From Paraktedonobacter carboxidivorans (GTDB taxonomy: Bacteria > Chloroflexota > Ktedonobacteria > Ktedonobacterales > Ktedonobacteraceae), in assembly GCA_041156125.1 (NCBI GenBank), contig JBEVTI010000016.1, positions 55,702-119,701 on the forward strand: 64,000 bases of DNA, given 5' to 3'. The notes beneath the pieces were generated by a model that did no database searches, was not told the origin of the DNA, and saw only the letters and a list, made by a program, of their open reading frames with translations. The position numbers and the translations under genes are program-made. Positions 15,542 to 25,491 of the stretch are shown here, piece by piece; within the stretch, counting starts at the first letter, position 1, and every line of letters begins with the position of its first letter.

Positions 15542-16713
15542 ACTCCGCTGCTCTGTTCTACAGATGTTTGCGCGATGTAACGCAGGTCGAGTTCTTCCAG
15601 TTCTTTCTTTTTGCCCAACAGGAGTTTGGCCATAGCGAAAGCGCGGGCGAGTTGCTCCTTCTCCAGGGTGTAGCCTAATTCTCTCAGTTGAGCATCAAGG
15701 GCGGCGCGCCCGGAAAGCTTGCCAACGTGCATGCGGCGGTCGGCGGAGGTCAGGCCAATAGTTGCGGGCGTCATGATTTCGTAAGTGCTGGCGTCTTTCA
15801 GGACGCCATCCTGGTGGATGCCACCACCATGCGAAAAAGCATTGCGACCAACTACGGATTTTGTCCACTGCACATCCATACCTGAAAGGCGCGCGACCAG
15901 GCGACTAGTGGCTGCGATTCTGGTGGTATCGACTCTGGTATTCAGATCCAGATCAGACGCGCGGGTACGTAGCGCCATGACTACCTCTTCGCTCGCGGCA
16001 TTGCCAGCGCGTTCTCCCAGGCCGTTGATGCAGGTGTCAGCACGCTCAGCACCGTTACGCAAGCCTGACAGCGCATTGGCTACCGCCAGGCCGAGGTCAT
16101 CGTGACAGTGAACTGAGATGCGTGTAGTGGGAAATTCACGCCGCACATCGGCCACCAGCTGGCCAAATTCCCAGGGGAGCGCGTAACCCACTGTATCGCA
16201 CAATGTAACAAAACGCACGCCTTCCTGGATGAGCGCGGCGCAAACTTCCAGGATAAAATCGTGCTCAGTACGCGTGGAGTCCTCCAGGGCAAAATCTACA
16301 TTTGCGGTCAGTGTCCGAGCATGGGCGACAGCCGTGCGTGCCATCTCCAGCACTTCGGCGCGTGTCTTGCCCAGCTTGACCTGACGATGCAGCGGGGAGA
16401 CGCTGATAAATGGCTGAATAGCCGAGCTTTTAGCAATCTTTACCGCCTCCCAGGCTCGCTCGATATCAGCAAAGTGCGTACGCGCAATCGCGCAGATCTC
16501 CGCGTTCTCTACCTTTGAGGCAATCAAGCGCACAGCCTCGAATTCGCCAGGCGATGAGATCGGAAAGCCGCAATCGAGGGTATCAAAGCCCATATCAGCC
16601 AGAGCCTGGGCAATGGTAAGTTTTTCAGCGGGAAAGTAGTTAACACCAGGCGTCTGCTCGCCGTCTCGCAGTGTTGTTTCGTAAAATTTGACAATACGTG
16701 CTTGCGTTGCCAT
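15538..16713 (-). CDS. leuA: 2-isopropylmalate synthase, short form without regulatory domain
   Basis: The enzyme condenses 2-oxoisovalerate with acetyl-CoA, the first step of leucine synthesis. The product has 391 residues. The HMGL-like TIM barrel is complete: ETTLRDGEQTPGV at the N-terminus, FPISSPGEFEAV, HCHDDLGLAVANAL, INGLGERAGNAASEEVVMAL and HGGGIHQDGVLK. The protein ends about where the C-terminal LeuA allosteric domain would start, so leucine feedback may be absent. Homocitrate or citramalate synthase are alternatives, but the motifs fit IPMS better. AGGAGTTT lies before the start. leuCD lie about 3 kb away on the opposite strand, and leuB is not in the window. Confidence 0.88.
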   Translation of the reverse strand: MATQARIVKFYETTLRDGEQTPGVNYFPAEKLTIAQALADMGFDTLDCGFPISSPGEFEAVRLIASKVENAEICAIARTHFADIERAWEAVKIAKSSAIQPFISVSPLHRQVKLGKTRAEVLEMARTAVAHARTLTANVDFALEDSTRTEHDFILEVCAALIQEGVRFVTLCDTVGYALPWEFGQLVADVRREFPTTRISVHCHDDLGLAVANALSGLRNGAERADTCINGLGERAGNAASEEVVMALRTRASDLDLNTRVDTTRIAATSRLVARLSGMDVQWTKSVVGRNAFSHGGGIHQDGVLKDASTYEIMTPATIGLTSADRRMHVGKLSGRAALDAQLRELGYTLEKEQLARAFAMAKLLLGKKKELEELDLRYIAQTSVEQSSGV

Positions 16714-17009
16714 TTGAAACTCCTTTGTTTCAACTCTTGAGTTTTACATCCCTGCACAAATCTGCCTATCTGCTTGCCAGTATAGCACGTTCCTGTCTGC
16801 CAAAAGTTACGGTTTTTTCGCTATTTAATGATATCCTTGGCGAACTCTTCTGCTGGACTCCCCGGCACCTGTGGCACCTTGCCCTGTTTTGAGATGTGGC
16901 CTGGTGAGCAGCAGGGCCGCTCACCAGGCCACATCTCATGAATGTATGAGTCGCGTAGCGGCTCACAAAGGAGTTTGCCAACACTATCTGCTTTTTTTGA
17001 AGACCGACT
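16714..17009. other. Intergenic region between leuA and the GH92 gene
   Basis: About 300 bases. It contains the perfect hairpin 16890-16938 and, on the minus strand, a TATACT (about 16779-16784) that may be the -10 of leuA; no good -35 is visible. No ORF is supported. Confidence 0.4.
16890..16938. terminator. Perfect 20-bp hairpin
   Basis: Arms 16890-16909 and 16919-16938 are fully complementary with a 9-base loop. It lies 71 bases beyond the stop of the GH92 gene (minus strand) and probably ends that transcript. Confidence 0.65.
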
Positions 17010-19400
17010 CTAAGCATATGATGGGGGTGCATCGACTGGATCAGCGCCCCAGGCGGGATTGGACGCAGCGGCAAGTTCGTAATCGAGCGTTCCGCCATTG
17101 GCAATGAATGTAGCTGGTAGCCAGGGGGCCTGGCTGGGCATGCCGTCTACATTCAAACTCTGGATATAATAGACGCTGTCCGAGGCGCCAGGAGCGTTGA
17201 TCTGGATAACCTGGCCACCGGGACGATGCAGGGTGATCTGTGGAAAAAGTGGAGTGGTCAGGACAAGGTTGGCGGTACCAGGCGTTTCGGGAAATAGTCC
17301 CAGCGCGGCGAAAACATACCAGGACGACATTTCGCCAAGATCGTCGTTACCAGGCAAACCATTGGCGCCAGGCATCCAGAGTGTATTCAGAATCTTACGC
17401 ACAATAGACTGCGTCTTGTAAGGAGCACCAGCGTAGTCATATTCCCAGGGTATCTCGATACTTGGCTCGTTGCCCATGAAGGCGTAGGGCGCGTCTGTAC
17501 CTACATTCAATTGAGTAAAGAAGGTATCAAGCCGCTGAACCACTTGAGCGTTACCACCTATAGCATCGAACAGGCCGCGCAAATTAAACGGCACCATCCA
17601 GGTATATTGAGCAGCATTCCCTTCAATCCAGCCACGATTATCCGCCAGGCTCTCTCCCCTTTCGAAACTACCATCCGCTCTGCGCGGCTGTAAATAACCT
17701 GTAGACGCGTCAAAGAGTTTGCGCCAGCCTTGTGCGCGTTGCTCAAAGCGCTGCTGGGTCGCACTGGCGCCAAGCGCGCCAGCAAAGGCGCTGAGTGCGA
17801 AATCCGCGCTATTATACTCCAGCGATGTTGAAGCAGAACCATAGAAATTGCAACAGTTATACGCGGCGCCTATCGGCTCATAGCCCAGATTAGTCAGATA
17901 ATTCAGGCCAGGACGTTCGGCGCTCGACTGGGTAGCCTGCCGCACCATGGCCTTGAGGGCTGCCTGTGTATCAAAGTCAGTCCCGCCAAAGGCATAGATG
18001 TCAGCAATAATGGCGGTGGCAGGATCACCTACCTGCACATAAGTCTCGCTATTGGCGATAGGCCATTTAGGCAAACCACCCCCTTGCGTTCCATCATTGA
18101 CCAACGATTGCGCCATATCAGCCGCCTGGTCCGGCGCTAGCAAAGCCAGCAACTGCGCCTCAGAACGATACATGTCCCAGCCGGAGAAGTTGGCATACTG
18201 AGCGTGACCACTGACAACATGGTGAAGCTTATTATCAAAGCCGATGTACTGTCCATTTATATCGGAAAACACGCTGGGAAAGAGCAGCGAGTGATACAAA
18301 GCGGTGTAAAACGTGGCTTGCTGGACCGGGGTGCCGCCGCTGATCTGGATTTTCTCCAGCCACTGATTCCATGTCTGCTCTGACCGCTGAGTCAGCGCGT
18401 CAAAGTTGTCCGAGGGATTCTCCTGATCGACATTCGCTCTGGCATTAGTCACACTGACATATGAGACACCGACACGAACACTGACAAAGTTTTGTTTGCG
18501 CGTATCAAAACTCACAAACACGCCTGTGTTGGGACCAGAGGTCGTTGTGGCACCTGGATTTACCGTGCCTGCTCGCCATGTGCCGTTGCTTAGAAAAGGG
18601 CGACTGAATTGTGCCCAGAAGTAGAGACGATAGGTATTCCAATGCGTCCCGCAGAAGCTACCATTATTGACCCAGCCGGAGATCGTATCGCGTCCCAGCA
18701 TTGCCTGGGCGTCAGTTACTGTTGTCAATGAGCCTGAGAGGTTGAGCAGCATACTCGCTGGCTGGCCAACTGGATACGTAAAACGGCCAGCGCCACTGCG
18801 CGGGGTCACGGTCAATTCGGTTGTTACGCCGTTATCCATCTTTAGACGATAGAAGCCGGGAAAGGCCGTCTCGTTAGCATGTACAAACGTAGAGATATAA
18901 CGTGTAGGATCGAGCGCAGGAGCGACCGTGAAGGTGTTCGCGACAGGCATAAAAGGCACGTCTCCATAGGCAAAGCAGCCAGCGCCGCTCAGATGGGTCA
19001 GACTAAAACCTCGAATGCGGTTATCGCTGTATTTATAGCCACTGTACGCGCGCGAAACCGTGTCAGGACCCCACTGCACCATGCCAAACGGCATATCCGC
19101 GCCTGGAAAAGTCTCACCGCCACTATAGGCCGCGGGTAATCCCTTTTGAATGCCGGTTCCAGTAAATGTATTCACATTGCTCGTCAGATCCTGAGTCGAA
19201 CTGACTACATCGATCCCACCCGGCGGGCTGCCCGTGCTCATCGAGACATCGCCATCCAGGTGGACCAGGCCAGTATCAGCAAATAATAGCGGCTTGACCA
19301 ATAAAAAAATCAGCGCACAGCAGAATAGCACTGGCAATAAAAACAGAAAAAACCTTACCCACCAGAACGATTTCACGTAATCCCCATCTCCTTTCCACAT
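17010..19400 (-). CDS. GH92 family alpha-mannosidase, membrane-anchored or secreted
   Basis: The 796-residue protein starts with an uncleaved-looking hydrophobic segment (about residues 12-38), so it is exported and perhaps anchored. GH92 signatures follow: ETFPGADMPFGMVQWGPDT, GFSLTHLSGAGC, the acidic residue region IEGNAAQYTWMVPFN, GNEPSIEIPWEYDYAG and PGNDDLGEMSSWYVFAALG. GH92 enzymes are calcium-dependent inverting exo-alpha-mannosidases (1,2-, 1,3- or other linkages) that release mannose from glycans. GGAGAT precedes the predicted start. It is a single gene without sugar transporters or regulators nearby, so the linkage specificity is open. Confidence 0.92.
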   Translation of the reverse strand: MWKGDGDYVKSFWWVRFFLFLLPVLFCCALIFLLVKPLLFADTGLVHLDGDVSMSTGSPPGGIDVVSSTQDLTSNVNTFTGTGIQKGLPAAYSGGETFPGADMPFGMVQWGPDTVSRAYSGYKYSDNRIRGFSLTHLSGAGCFAYGDVPFMPVANTFTVAPALDPTRYISTFVHANETAFPGFYRLKMDNGVTTELTVTPRSGAGRFTYPVGQPASMLLNLSGSLTTVTDAQAMLGRDTISGWVNNGSFCGTHWNTYRLYFWAQFSRPFLSNGTWRAGTVNPGATTTSGPNTGVFVSFDTRKQNFVSVRVGVSYVSVTNARANVDQENPSDNFDALTQRSEQTWNQWLEKIQISGGTPVQQATFYTALYHSLLFPSVFSDINGQYIGFDNKLHHVVSGHAQYANFSGWDMYRSEAQLLALLAPDQAADMAQSLVNDGTQGGGLPKWPIANSETYVQVGDPATAIIADIYAFGGTDFDTQAALKAMVRQATQSSAERPGLNYLTNLGYEPIGAAYNCCNFYGSASTSLEYNSADFALSAFAGALGASATQQRFEQRAQGWRKLFDASTGYLQPRRADGSFERGESLADNRGWIEGNAAQYTWMVPFNLRGLFDAIGGNAQVVQRLDTFFTQLNVGTDAPYAFMGNEPSIEIPWEYDYAGAPYKTQSIVRKILNTLWMPGANGLPGNDDLGEMSSWYVFAALGLFPETPGTANLVLTTPLFPQITLHRPGGQVIQINAPGASDSVYYIQSLNVDGMPSQAPWLPATFIANGGTLDYELAAASNPAWGADPVDAPPSYA

Positions 19401-19654
19401 ATCATCTCCTATATCCGATTATACGCATGCTACCAAACTGTTCAGATGATGCCAGCACGCTATCACCTACGCGCAAAAATAGTATTGGACAGATCACTCA
19501 AGCAAGCTTATACTGGCAGAAAGGCCATAACTTGAAAGTTAAGCCTCGATATGAGATGATCAAATTGAGAGAAACCGCTACGCATTGAGGCCAGCACAGG
19601 CAAATGTGGTTATGCGCCTCTAACTCCTCAACGAATTCAATGGAGAACAATTTT
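19401..19654. other. Divergent region between the GH92 gene and leuC
   Basis: About 250 bases. It contains an imperfect inverted repeat near 19517-19542 (GGCCATAACTTGAAAGTTAAGCC, with AACTT/AAGTT at its core) that could be an operator for leuC or simply a hairpin. No T-box or leucine leader peptide is visible. Confidence 0.3.
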
Positions 19655-21058
19655 ATGGGAAAAACAATGTTCGACAAAATCTGGGAGGCCCATGTAGTGC
19701 GCCAGATGCCAGGAGAATCTACTATTTTGTATATCGACCGGCACCTGGTACATGAGGCAACTTCACCCCAGGCGTTCGCGGGCCTGAAAACAGCAGCTCG
19801 TCCAGTGCGCCGAGCCAGCGCGACCATTGCCGTGTTGGATCACAATGTGCCCACTACGGTAGGCAGGAAGATGCTTGATGTAGTTGACAAGGCCAGTGAA
19901 GAATGTATTGTGACCATGGAGCAGAATGCGCGCGATTTTGGCGTGACGCTCTTTGATATGAAGGACACGCGCCAGGGCATTGTACATATTATCGGCCCCG
20001 AGCAGGGCATTACATTGCCTGGCATGACCCTTGTCTGCGGCGATTCACATACATCGACTCATGGGGCGATGGGCGCGCTGGCCTTCGGCATAGGCACAAG
20101 CGAGGTAGAGCACGTACTGGCTACGCAGTGCCTGCTGCAAGAGAAGCCGAAAAGCATGAACATCCGCATTGAGGGCCAGTTGGCCCCTGGCGTGACCGCG
20201 AAGGATGTCGCCCTGGCAGTCATCGGCAAGCTGGGTACCAGCGTCGGCACGGGACATGTGGTGGAGTTCAGCGGCTCAACGGTGCGCGCGCTCTCCATGG
20301 AGGGGCGCATGACGCTCTGCAATATGGCAATCGAGGCGGGCGCGCGCGCGGGCATGGTCGCGCCCGATGCAACAACCTTTAACTATATCAAGGGCCGCAC
20401 CTATGCCCCCAAAGGCGAGATGTTCGAGCAAGCAGTAGCATACTGGCAGCAGCTTGCCAGCGAGCCCGACGCCAGCTTCGACGCGACCTATGAGGTCAAC
20501 ATCGCCGGCCTGGGTCCTCAGGTCACGTGGGGCGTCAACCCTGGCATGGTGACTGACATCAACGGCTCAATCCCCGATCCCGAGCAGGTCACCGACACTG
20601 AACAGCGCAAGGCATATGAGCGCGCGCTGGCCTATATGGGCTTGCATGCCGGCCAGAAGATCACCGACATCAAGCTTGATACAGTCTTCATTGGCTCCTG
20701 CACCAATTCACGCCTGGAAGATCTGCGCATGGCAGCAAAGTATATCCGGGGCAAGCACGTCGCGCCCAATGTGCGCGCGATTGTTGTGCCTGGCTCCATG
20801 CAGGTGCGGCACATGGCCGAGGAAGAGGGTTTGGCCGACATCTTCCGCGAGGCAGGTTTCCAATGGCGCGAGGCCGGTTGTAGCATGTGCATTGCCATGA
20901 ACGGCGATCAGCTCTCCGAGGGCGAGCGCTGCGCCTCCACCAGCAACCGCAACTTCGAGGGTCGCCAGGGACGCGGCGGGCGCACCCATCTGGTCAGTCC
21001 CGCAATGGCAGCCGCAGCCGCCTGCGCGGGCCATTTCGTGGATATTCGCGAGCAGTAA
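19655..21058 (+). CDS. leuC: 3-isopropylmalate dehydratase large subunit
   Basis: With LeuD it isomerises 2-isopropylmalate to 3-isopropylmalate. The product has 467 residues, normal for LeuC. The [4Fe-4S] cysteines are in GSCTNSRLEDLRMAA and GCSMCIAMNGDQL; VCGDSHTSTHGAMGA is the substrate-binding signature. ATG 19655 follows TGGAGAAC; an in-frame ATG at 19640 and an earlier opening at 19604 are less likely. leuD starts 67 bases downstream, so the two form an operon. Confidence 0.95.
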   Translation: MGKTMFDKIWEAHVVRQMPGESTILYIDRHLVHEATSPQAFAGLKTAARPVRRASATIAVLDHNVPTTVGRKMLDVVDKASEECIVTMEQNARDFGVTLFDMKDTRQGIVHIIGPEQGITLPGMTLVCGDSHTSTHGAMGALAFGIGTSEVEHVLATQCLLQEKPKSMNIRIEGQLAPGVTAKDVALAVIGKLGTSVGTGHVVEFSGSTVRALSMEGRMTLCNMAIEAGARAGMVAPDATTFNYIKGRTYAPKGEMFEQAVAYWQQLASEPDASFDATYEVNIAGLGPQVTWGVNPGMVTDINGSIPDPEQVTDTEQRKAYERALAYMGLHAGQKITDIKLDTVFIGSCTNSRLEDLRMAAKYIRGKHVAPNVRAIVVPGSMQVRHMAEEEGLADIFREAGFQWREAGCSMCIAMNGDQLSEGERCASTSNRNFEGRQGRGGRTHLVSPAMAAAAACAGHFVDIREQ

Positions 21059-21124
21059 ATGTTTATCTGCGCTCGCTTGAGCGGCTGAAACATGCTGTCG
21101 CAGCATAGAAAAGGTCATTTCATT

Positions 21125-21742
21125 ATGGAACCATTTATTACACTCACTGGCCTGGTCGCGCCGTTGGATCGTACCAACATTAATACTGACGAGATTACGC
21201 CTGCGCGCTTCTTGAAGACGATTAAGCGTAGCGGCTTCGAGAACGCACTCTTTGCCAACTGGCGCTTCACCGATCCACAGGGCAAAAATCTCAATACTGA
21301 TTTTGTACTCAACCAGCCACGCTACCAGGGAGTGACGATCCTGCTAGCCGAGGATAACTTTGGCTGTGGCTCCTCGCGCGAGCACGCTCCCTGGGCGCTG
21401 CACGACTATGGCTTCCGCTGCCTGATCGCGCCAAGTTTCGCGGACATTTTCTACAATAACTGCTTTAATAACGGCCTCTTACCCATCGCGTTGCCTCATG
21501 CTACAATACGCGAGCTGTTCGCGGAGGTCGAGGCTCACGAGGGTTATCAATTAAGCGTGGACCTGGCGGCGCAAACAGTTACGACTCCTGCCGAGCGTGT
21601 GATCCATTTCGAGATCGATGGCTTTCGCAAGGAGGCCCTGCTCAAAGGGCTTGATAATATTGGCTGGACGCTCAGCCACGCGGATGAGATTCGCGCTTAC
21701 GAAGAGAAACGCAAACAGATTACGCCGTGGATTTTCGCGTAA
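21125..21742 (+). CDS. leuD: 3-isopropylmalate dehydratase small subunit
   Basis: The 205-residue swivel-domain subunit carries the expected DNFGCGSSREHAPWAL motif and the N-terminal LVAPLDRTNINTDEI. Start ATG 21125 is preceded by AAAAGG; the frame opens at 21092 but family length favours the later start. It is the second gene of leuCD and is followed by an intrinsic terminator. Confidence 0.95.
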   Translation: MEPFITLTGLVAPLDRTNINTDEITPARFLKTIKRSGFENALFANWRFTDPQGKNLNTDFVLNQPRYQGVTILLAEDNFGCGSSREHAPWALHDYGFRCLIAPSFADIFYNNCFNNGLLPIALPHATIRELFAEVEAHEGYQLSVDLAAQTVTTPAERVIHFEIDGFRKEALLKGLDNIGWTLSHADEIRAYEEKRKQITPWIFA

Positions 21743-21770
21743 CAGCGTAGCCACAACCACACAGAATATG

Positions 21771-21823
21771 ATAGATTGAGATAGAGATGGTCGAATACTG
21801 CCTCATCTCAATCTATTATTTTA
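21771..21823 (+). terminator. Terminator of leuCD
   Basis: ATAGATTGAGAT (21771-21782) is complementary to 21805-21816, and a T-rich TATTTTA follows. The loop is 22 bases. Confidence 0.65.
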
Positions 21824-22001
21824 CGCTTGAGTTCAGACAACAGACGTTCTGGCACCACGCGCGTGCCGCCTTAATTATTCGCAGCAGCCTCAAAGCGCAA
21901 TGCCCACAGGCCAGAAGAGCTCGTTTCGGCACATCGCTGACATCTTGCGAGTGTATATAGCAATGACAAAAAGGTTGCTTGATTTTGCAAAGGAACATTT
22001 C

Positions 22002-23072
22002 ATGACAACACAACAGGTTGATGCTAGCCAGGTTCCTTATCAAATCCTCAATGCTGAGGGTAAACTGGTCGGTCCATTACCCGACCTGAGTAATGAACGT
22101 CTTCTGGCGCTCTACCGCTATATGCAGTTAGGGCGTGCCTTCTCTAATAAAGTCATCGCCCTCCAGCGCCAGGGGCGGGCCACGACCTTTGGTTCGCTGG
22201 TCGGGCAGGAGGCTACGGCGATCGGTCTGGCCGCGCCGCTCCAGACCCAGGACTGGCTGGCAACTTCGTATCGCGAAATTGCCTCGCTGATCGTCAAGGG
22301 CGTGCCACTTGCCACCATGCTCTATTCATTTCGCGGCATGACCCCTGCCAACTGGCCTGTAGAGTCGCGTTGCTTACCCTATCAAATTGTGATTGGTACG
22401 CAGATGCTCCACGCTGTCGGCCTCGGCATGGCGGCAAAAATCGCTGGTGATTCTACAGTGGCCGTGGGCGTCTGCGGCGATGGCGCGACCTCAGAGGGTG
22501 ATTTTAATGAGGCACTGAACTTCGCGGGCGTCTTCCAGGCTCCAGTCGTCTTGATCGTACAGAATAACGGCTGGGCTATCAGTGTACCGCGTAAGAAGCA
22601 GAGCGCGGCAGCCAGCTTCGCGCAACGGGGCGTGGGCTTCGGAGTCCCCGCGCGCCTGGTCGATGGCAACGATATCCTCGCGGTTTATGATGCCGTCTCC
22701 CAGGCTGTCGAGAGCGCGCGCTCCGGCCAGGGACCTAGCTTGATCGAGACGCTGACCTATCGTATCGGCGCGCATACCACCGCCGATGATCCGACCCGCT
22801 ACCGCGACGCGGCTGAAATCGCCTCCTGGCAGGCTAGAGATCCCATCGCGCGCTTCCAGACCTTCCTGCTTGAGCGCGAACTGCTGAGCCAGAACAAGAT
22901 TGAAGAGATGCTCGCGGGTATTGAAAACGAGATCAACCAGGCCGTAGAAACAGCTGAGAATACGCCGGATATGGCGCCTGACAGCTTCTTTGATTACGCC
23001 ATGGCCGATCTCACGCCGCGTCTCCAGGAGCAACGCGCCGATGTGTTGCGTCACGCCAGGCAGAAAGAATAG
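22002..23072 (+). CDS. pdhA: 2-oxoacid dehydrogenase E1 component, alpha subunit
   Basis: This is the thiamine-diphosphate subunit of a pyruvate or branched-chain 2-oxoacid dehydrogenase complex. The product has 356 residues. The ThDP motif is clear (GDGATSEGDFNEALNFAG, then QNNGWAISVPR), as is the IGAHTTADDPTRYRD phosphorylation-loop region. AAAGGA lies 7 bases before ATG 22002; an upstream in-frame ATG at 21963 has no site. E1 beta starts 18 bases after the stop. Sequence alone does not separate pyruvate from branched-chain specificity; the nearby leu genes would be compatible with either. Confidence 0.92.
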   Translation: MTTQQVDASQVPYQILNAEGKLVGPLPDLSNERLLALYRYMQLGRAFSNKVIALQRQGRATTFGSLVGQEATAIGLAAPLQTQDWLATSYREIASLIVKGVPLATMLYSFRGMTPANWPVESRCLPYQIVIGTQMLHAVGLGMAAKIAGDSTVAVGVCGDGATSEGDFNEALNFAGVFQAPVVLIVQNNGWAISVPRKKQSAAASFAQRGVGFGVPARLVDGNDILAVYDAVSQAVESARSGQGPSLIETLTYRIGAHTTADDPTRYRDAAEIASWQARDPIARFQTFLLERELLSQNKIEEMLAGIENEINQAVETAENTPDMAPDSFFDYAMADLTPRLQEQRADVLRHARQKE

Positions 23073-23090
23073 TTGAAGGAAGAAAACGCT

Positions 23091-24068
23091 ATGCAAATGA
23101 CGATGATCGAAGCGCTCAACTCGGCGCTGGCCCTTGAATTAGAGCGCGATCAGCGCGTAGTGATCTTCGGGGAGGATATTGGGGCCAATGGCGGCGTCTT
23201 TCGCGTAACTGAACACCTGCAAAAGCAATTCGGCGCGGAACGCGTCTTTGATACACCCCTGGCTGAGTCCGCGATCATTGGTACTGCGGTCGGTATGGCT
23301 GTTTACGGACTGCGACCTATCGCCGAGATCCAATTCGCTGGCTTTCTCTTTGTAAGCATGAATCAGCTTGTCTCGCAGGCCGCGCGCGTACGTTATCGCA
23401 GCGCTGGTGCCTTCACCTGTCCACTGGTCGTGCGCGCCCCCTACGGAGGTGGCGTACGTACACCTGAAATGCACTCGGACAGCCTGGAGGGAGTCTTTCT
23501 ACAAACGCCGGGGCTGAAAGTGGTCGTGCCCTCTAATCCTTACGATGCCAAAGGACTGCTCGCCTCAGCGGTGGCCGATCCTGATCCTGTGCTTTTCCTG
23601 GAAAACATCAAGCTTTATCGCTCTTTCCGGCAGGAGACGCCAACTACTCACTACAGCCTTCCGCTGGGCAAGGCTCATGTTGTGCGCGCAGGTGAGGATG
23701 TAAGCATTTTCGCCTATGGCGCGATGGTCAGCGTGGCTCTGGAGGCTGCTAAAATGGCTGAACAGGCAATGGGTACACACAGCGAGGTTATCGATCTACG
23801 CACAGTCTGGCCGTTGGACGAGGAGGCCATCACGCGTTCTGTAGAAAAGACCGGGCGGGCGATCGTCGTTCACGAGGCTCCACGCGCTGGCGGTATCGGC
23901 GCGGAAATCACCGCGATCATCAATGAGCGCTGCCTCTATTCTTTGCTCAAGCCTGTCGAGCGCGTCACTGGCTATGATACGCCGTTTCCTGTGCCAGGGG
24001 TAGAAGATTATTATGTGCCTACGCCAGGCCGCGTGTTGACAGCCCTCAAAGTAGTGATGGAACCTTGA
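23091..24068 (+). CDS. pdhB: 2-oxoacid dehydrogenase E1 component, beta subunit
   Basis: The 325-residue transketolase-like subunit pairs with the upstream alpha chain. Motifs include VVIFGEDIGANGGVFRVTE, DTPLAESAIIGTAVGMA, QFAGFLFVSMNQLVSQAA and the C-terminal VIDLRTVWPLDEEAI. GAAGGA lies 10 bases before ATG 23091. About 105 bases separate it from the E2 gene; this gap contains the palindrome TGTTTGCGCAAACA and a TATAAT at 24142, which may add an internal promoter or processing site. Confidence 0.93.
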   Translation: MQMTMIEALNSALALELERDQRVVIFGEDIGANGGVFRVTEHLQKQFGAERVFDTPLAESAIIGTAVGMAVYGLRPIAEIQFAGFLFVSMNQLVSQAARVRYRSAGAFTCPLVVRAPYGGGVRTPEMHSDSLEGVFLQTPGLKVVVPSNPYDAKGLLASAVADPDPVLFLENIKLYRSFRQETPTTHYSLPLGKAHVVRAGEDVSIFAYGAMVSVALEAAKMAEQAMGTHSEVIDLRTVWPLDEEAITRSVEKTGRAIVVHEAPRAGGIGAEITAIINERCLYSLLKPVERVTGYDTPFPVPGVEDYYVPTPGRVLTALKVVMEP

Positions 24069-24173
24069 AATGAGCGCGCGAATTGACGTTAATTGCGCCT
24101 GGCTCTGCCTGTTTGCGCAAACAAGAGCAAGGCCTGCCGCTTATAATCAACGGGGATTGAAGGACAAATAAGC

Positions 24174-25484
24174 ATGAACGAACTAAAACTGGCAGATCTG
24201 GGTGAGGGCATGCACGAGGCCGCGATTGTCGAATGGCTGGTTAAAGAGGGCGAAAATGTGCGCCTCGATCAGCCTGTGGTCAAAGTAGAGACCGATAAGG
24301 CTATTGTCGAGATTCCTTCGCCCCTGGCGGGCTACATTACTGAACTGCGCTTCCAACCAGGGCAGATCGCGAAAGTTGGCGAGGTGCTGGCAGTCTATAA
24401 TGCCGCCCAGGCTGGCAATGGAGGCACACAGGCGCGTGCAGACCAGGGCAGCTCCCCTGGCGCATCTGCTCAGCCTGCTGAGATAGCCACAGAGCGAGCC
24501 ATTACGTCCGACGCGCCCACTAGCAATGGAGCTGCCATTACACAGAGGCGTGTGCCAGCCGCGCCCGCTGTGCGCAAGCTGGCCTTTGAACTGGGCATCG
24601 ATCTCGCGCTGATTACTCCCTCGGCCAGCAATGGACGTGTCACGCTGGAAGATGTGCGCAAGCACGCTGAACAGGCGCAAGTGCCATCCGCCAACGGCTC
24701 ATCCAACGCTGCGCCAGCTACGTCCAGCATGCCAGCCAGTCAAGCGGATGGAACAAAGCCCGCGCGGCCCTCGACCAGCACTCAGGAGGAGCGCCAGCCA
24801 TTGAGTGGACTGCGCAAGCGTATCGCTGAGCACATGGAGCACGCGTGGCGCACCATTCCTCATGCTACAGCTTTTGATGAAGTTGATGCTAACGAACTGG
24901 TCGCGCTACGCAAAGCGCTTCTGCCAGCGGTAGAGAAGCGCGGCGCCCACCTGACCTATCTGCCACTGCTCATCAAACTGCTCATACCTGTGCTCAAGGA
25001 ATTTCCTATCTTCAATGCCAGCCTGGACGCAGAAAAGCGCGAGATCGTGTATAAACGCTTCTACCACCTGGGCGTGGCCACGGCTACCCCGGAGGGACTG
25101 CTTGTGCCTGTACTACGTCACGCTGATACGTTAAGTGTAAGCGAGATCGCGGAGCAGCTAAAACATCTGAGCGAGGGCGCTAAGAAGCGCACACTGGCCC
25201 TGCACGAGTTAAGTGGCAGCACCTTTACGTTAAACAATGTGGGCAGCTTCGGCGGTGCCAGCGGTACGCCCATTATCAATCATCCCGAAGTGGCCATTCT
25301 GGCGGTCGGTAGAATCGAGGAGAAAGCTGTTGTGCGTAATGGCAGTATACTCGCGCTTGCGCGGATGCCACTGGCCCTTTCGTTCGATCACCGCCTGATT
25401 GATGGCGCGCTGGCAGGGGCCTTTCTGGCCCGTTTTAAAGAACTTGTAGAGCAGCCCCAACAACTCTTACTAGACATGATTTGA
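24174..25484 (+). CDS. pdhC: 2-oxoacid dehydrogenase E2 component (dihydrolipoyl acyltransferase)
   Basis: The 436-residue protein has one lipoyl domain (residues 1-77, lipoyl-lysine in VETDKAIVEIPSP), a low-complexity linker, a peripheral-subunit-binding domain (RVPAAPAVRKLAFELGIDL to VTLEDVRKHAE, about 123-163), a second linker and a catalytic domain with the active-site DHRLIDG near the C-terminus (about residues 405-411). It forms the core of the complex, to which E1 and E3 bind. GATTGAAGGA lies before the start. It is followed after 7 bases by the MFS gene. Confidence 0.94.
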   Translation: MNELKLADLGEGMHEAAIVEWLVKEGENVRLDQPVVKVETDKAIVEIPSPLAGYITELRFQPGQIAKVGEVLAVYNAAQAGNGGTQARADQGSSPGASAQPAEIATERAITSDAPTSNGAAITQRRVPAAPAVRKLAFELGIDLALITPSASNGRVTLEDVRKHAEQAQVPSANGSSNAAPATSSMPASQADGTKPARPSTSTQEERQPLSGLRKRIAEHMEHAWRTIPHATAFDEVDANELVALRKALLPAVEKRGAHLTYLPLLIKLLIPVLKEFPIFNASLDAEKREIVYKRFYHLGVATATPEGLLVPVLRHADTLSVSEIAEQLKHLSEGAKKRTLALHELSGSTFTLNNVGSFGGASGTPIINHPEVAILAVGRIEEKAVVRNGSILALARMPLALSFDHRLIDGALAGAFLARFKELVEQPQQLLLDMI

Positions 25485-25491
25485 GCACTGG

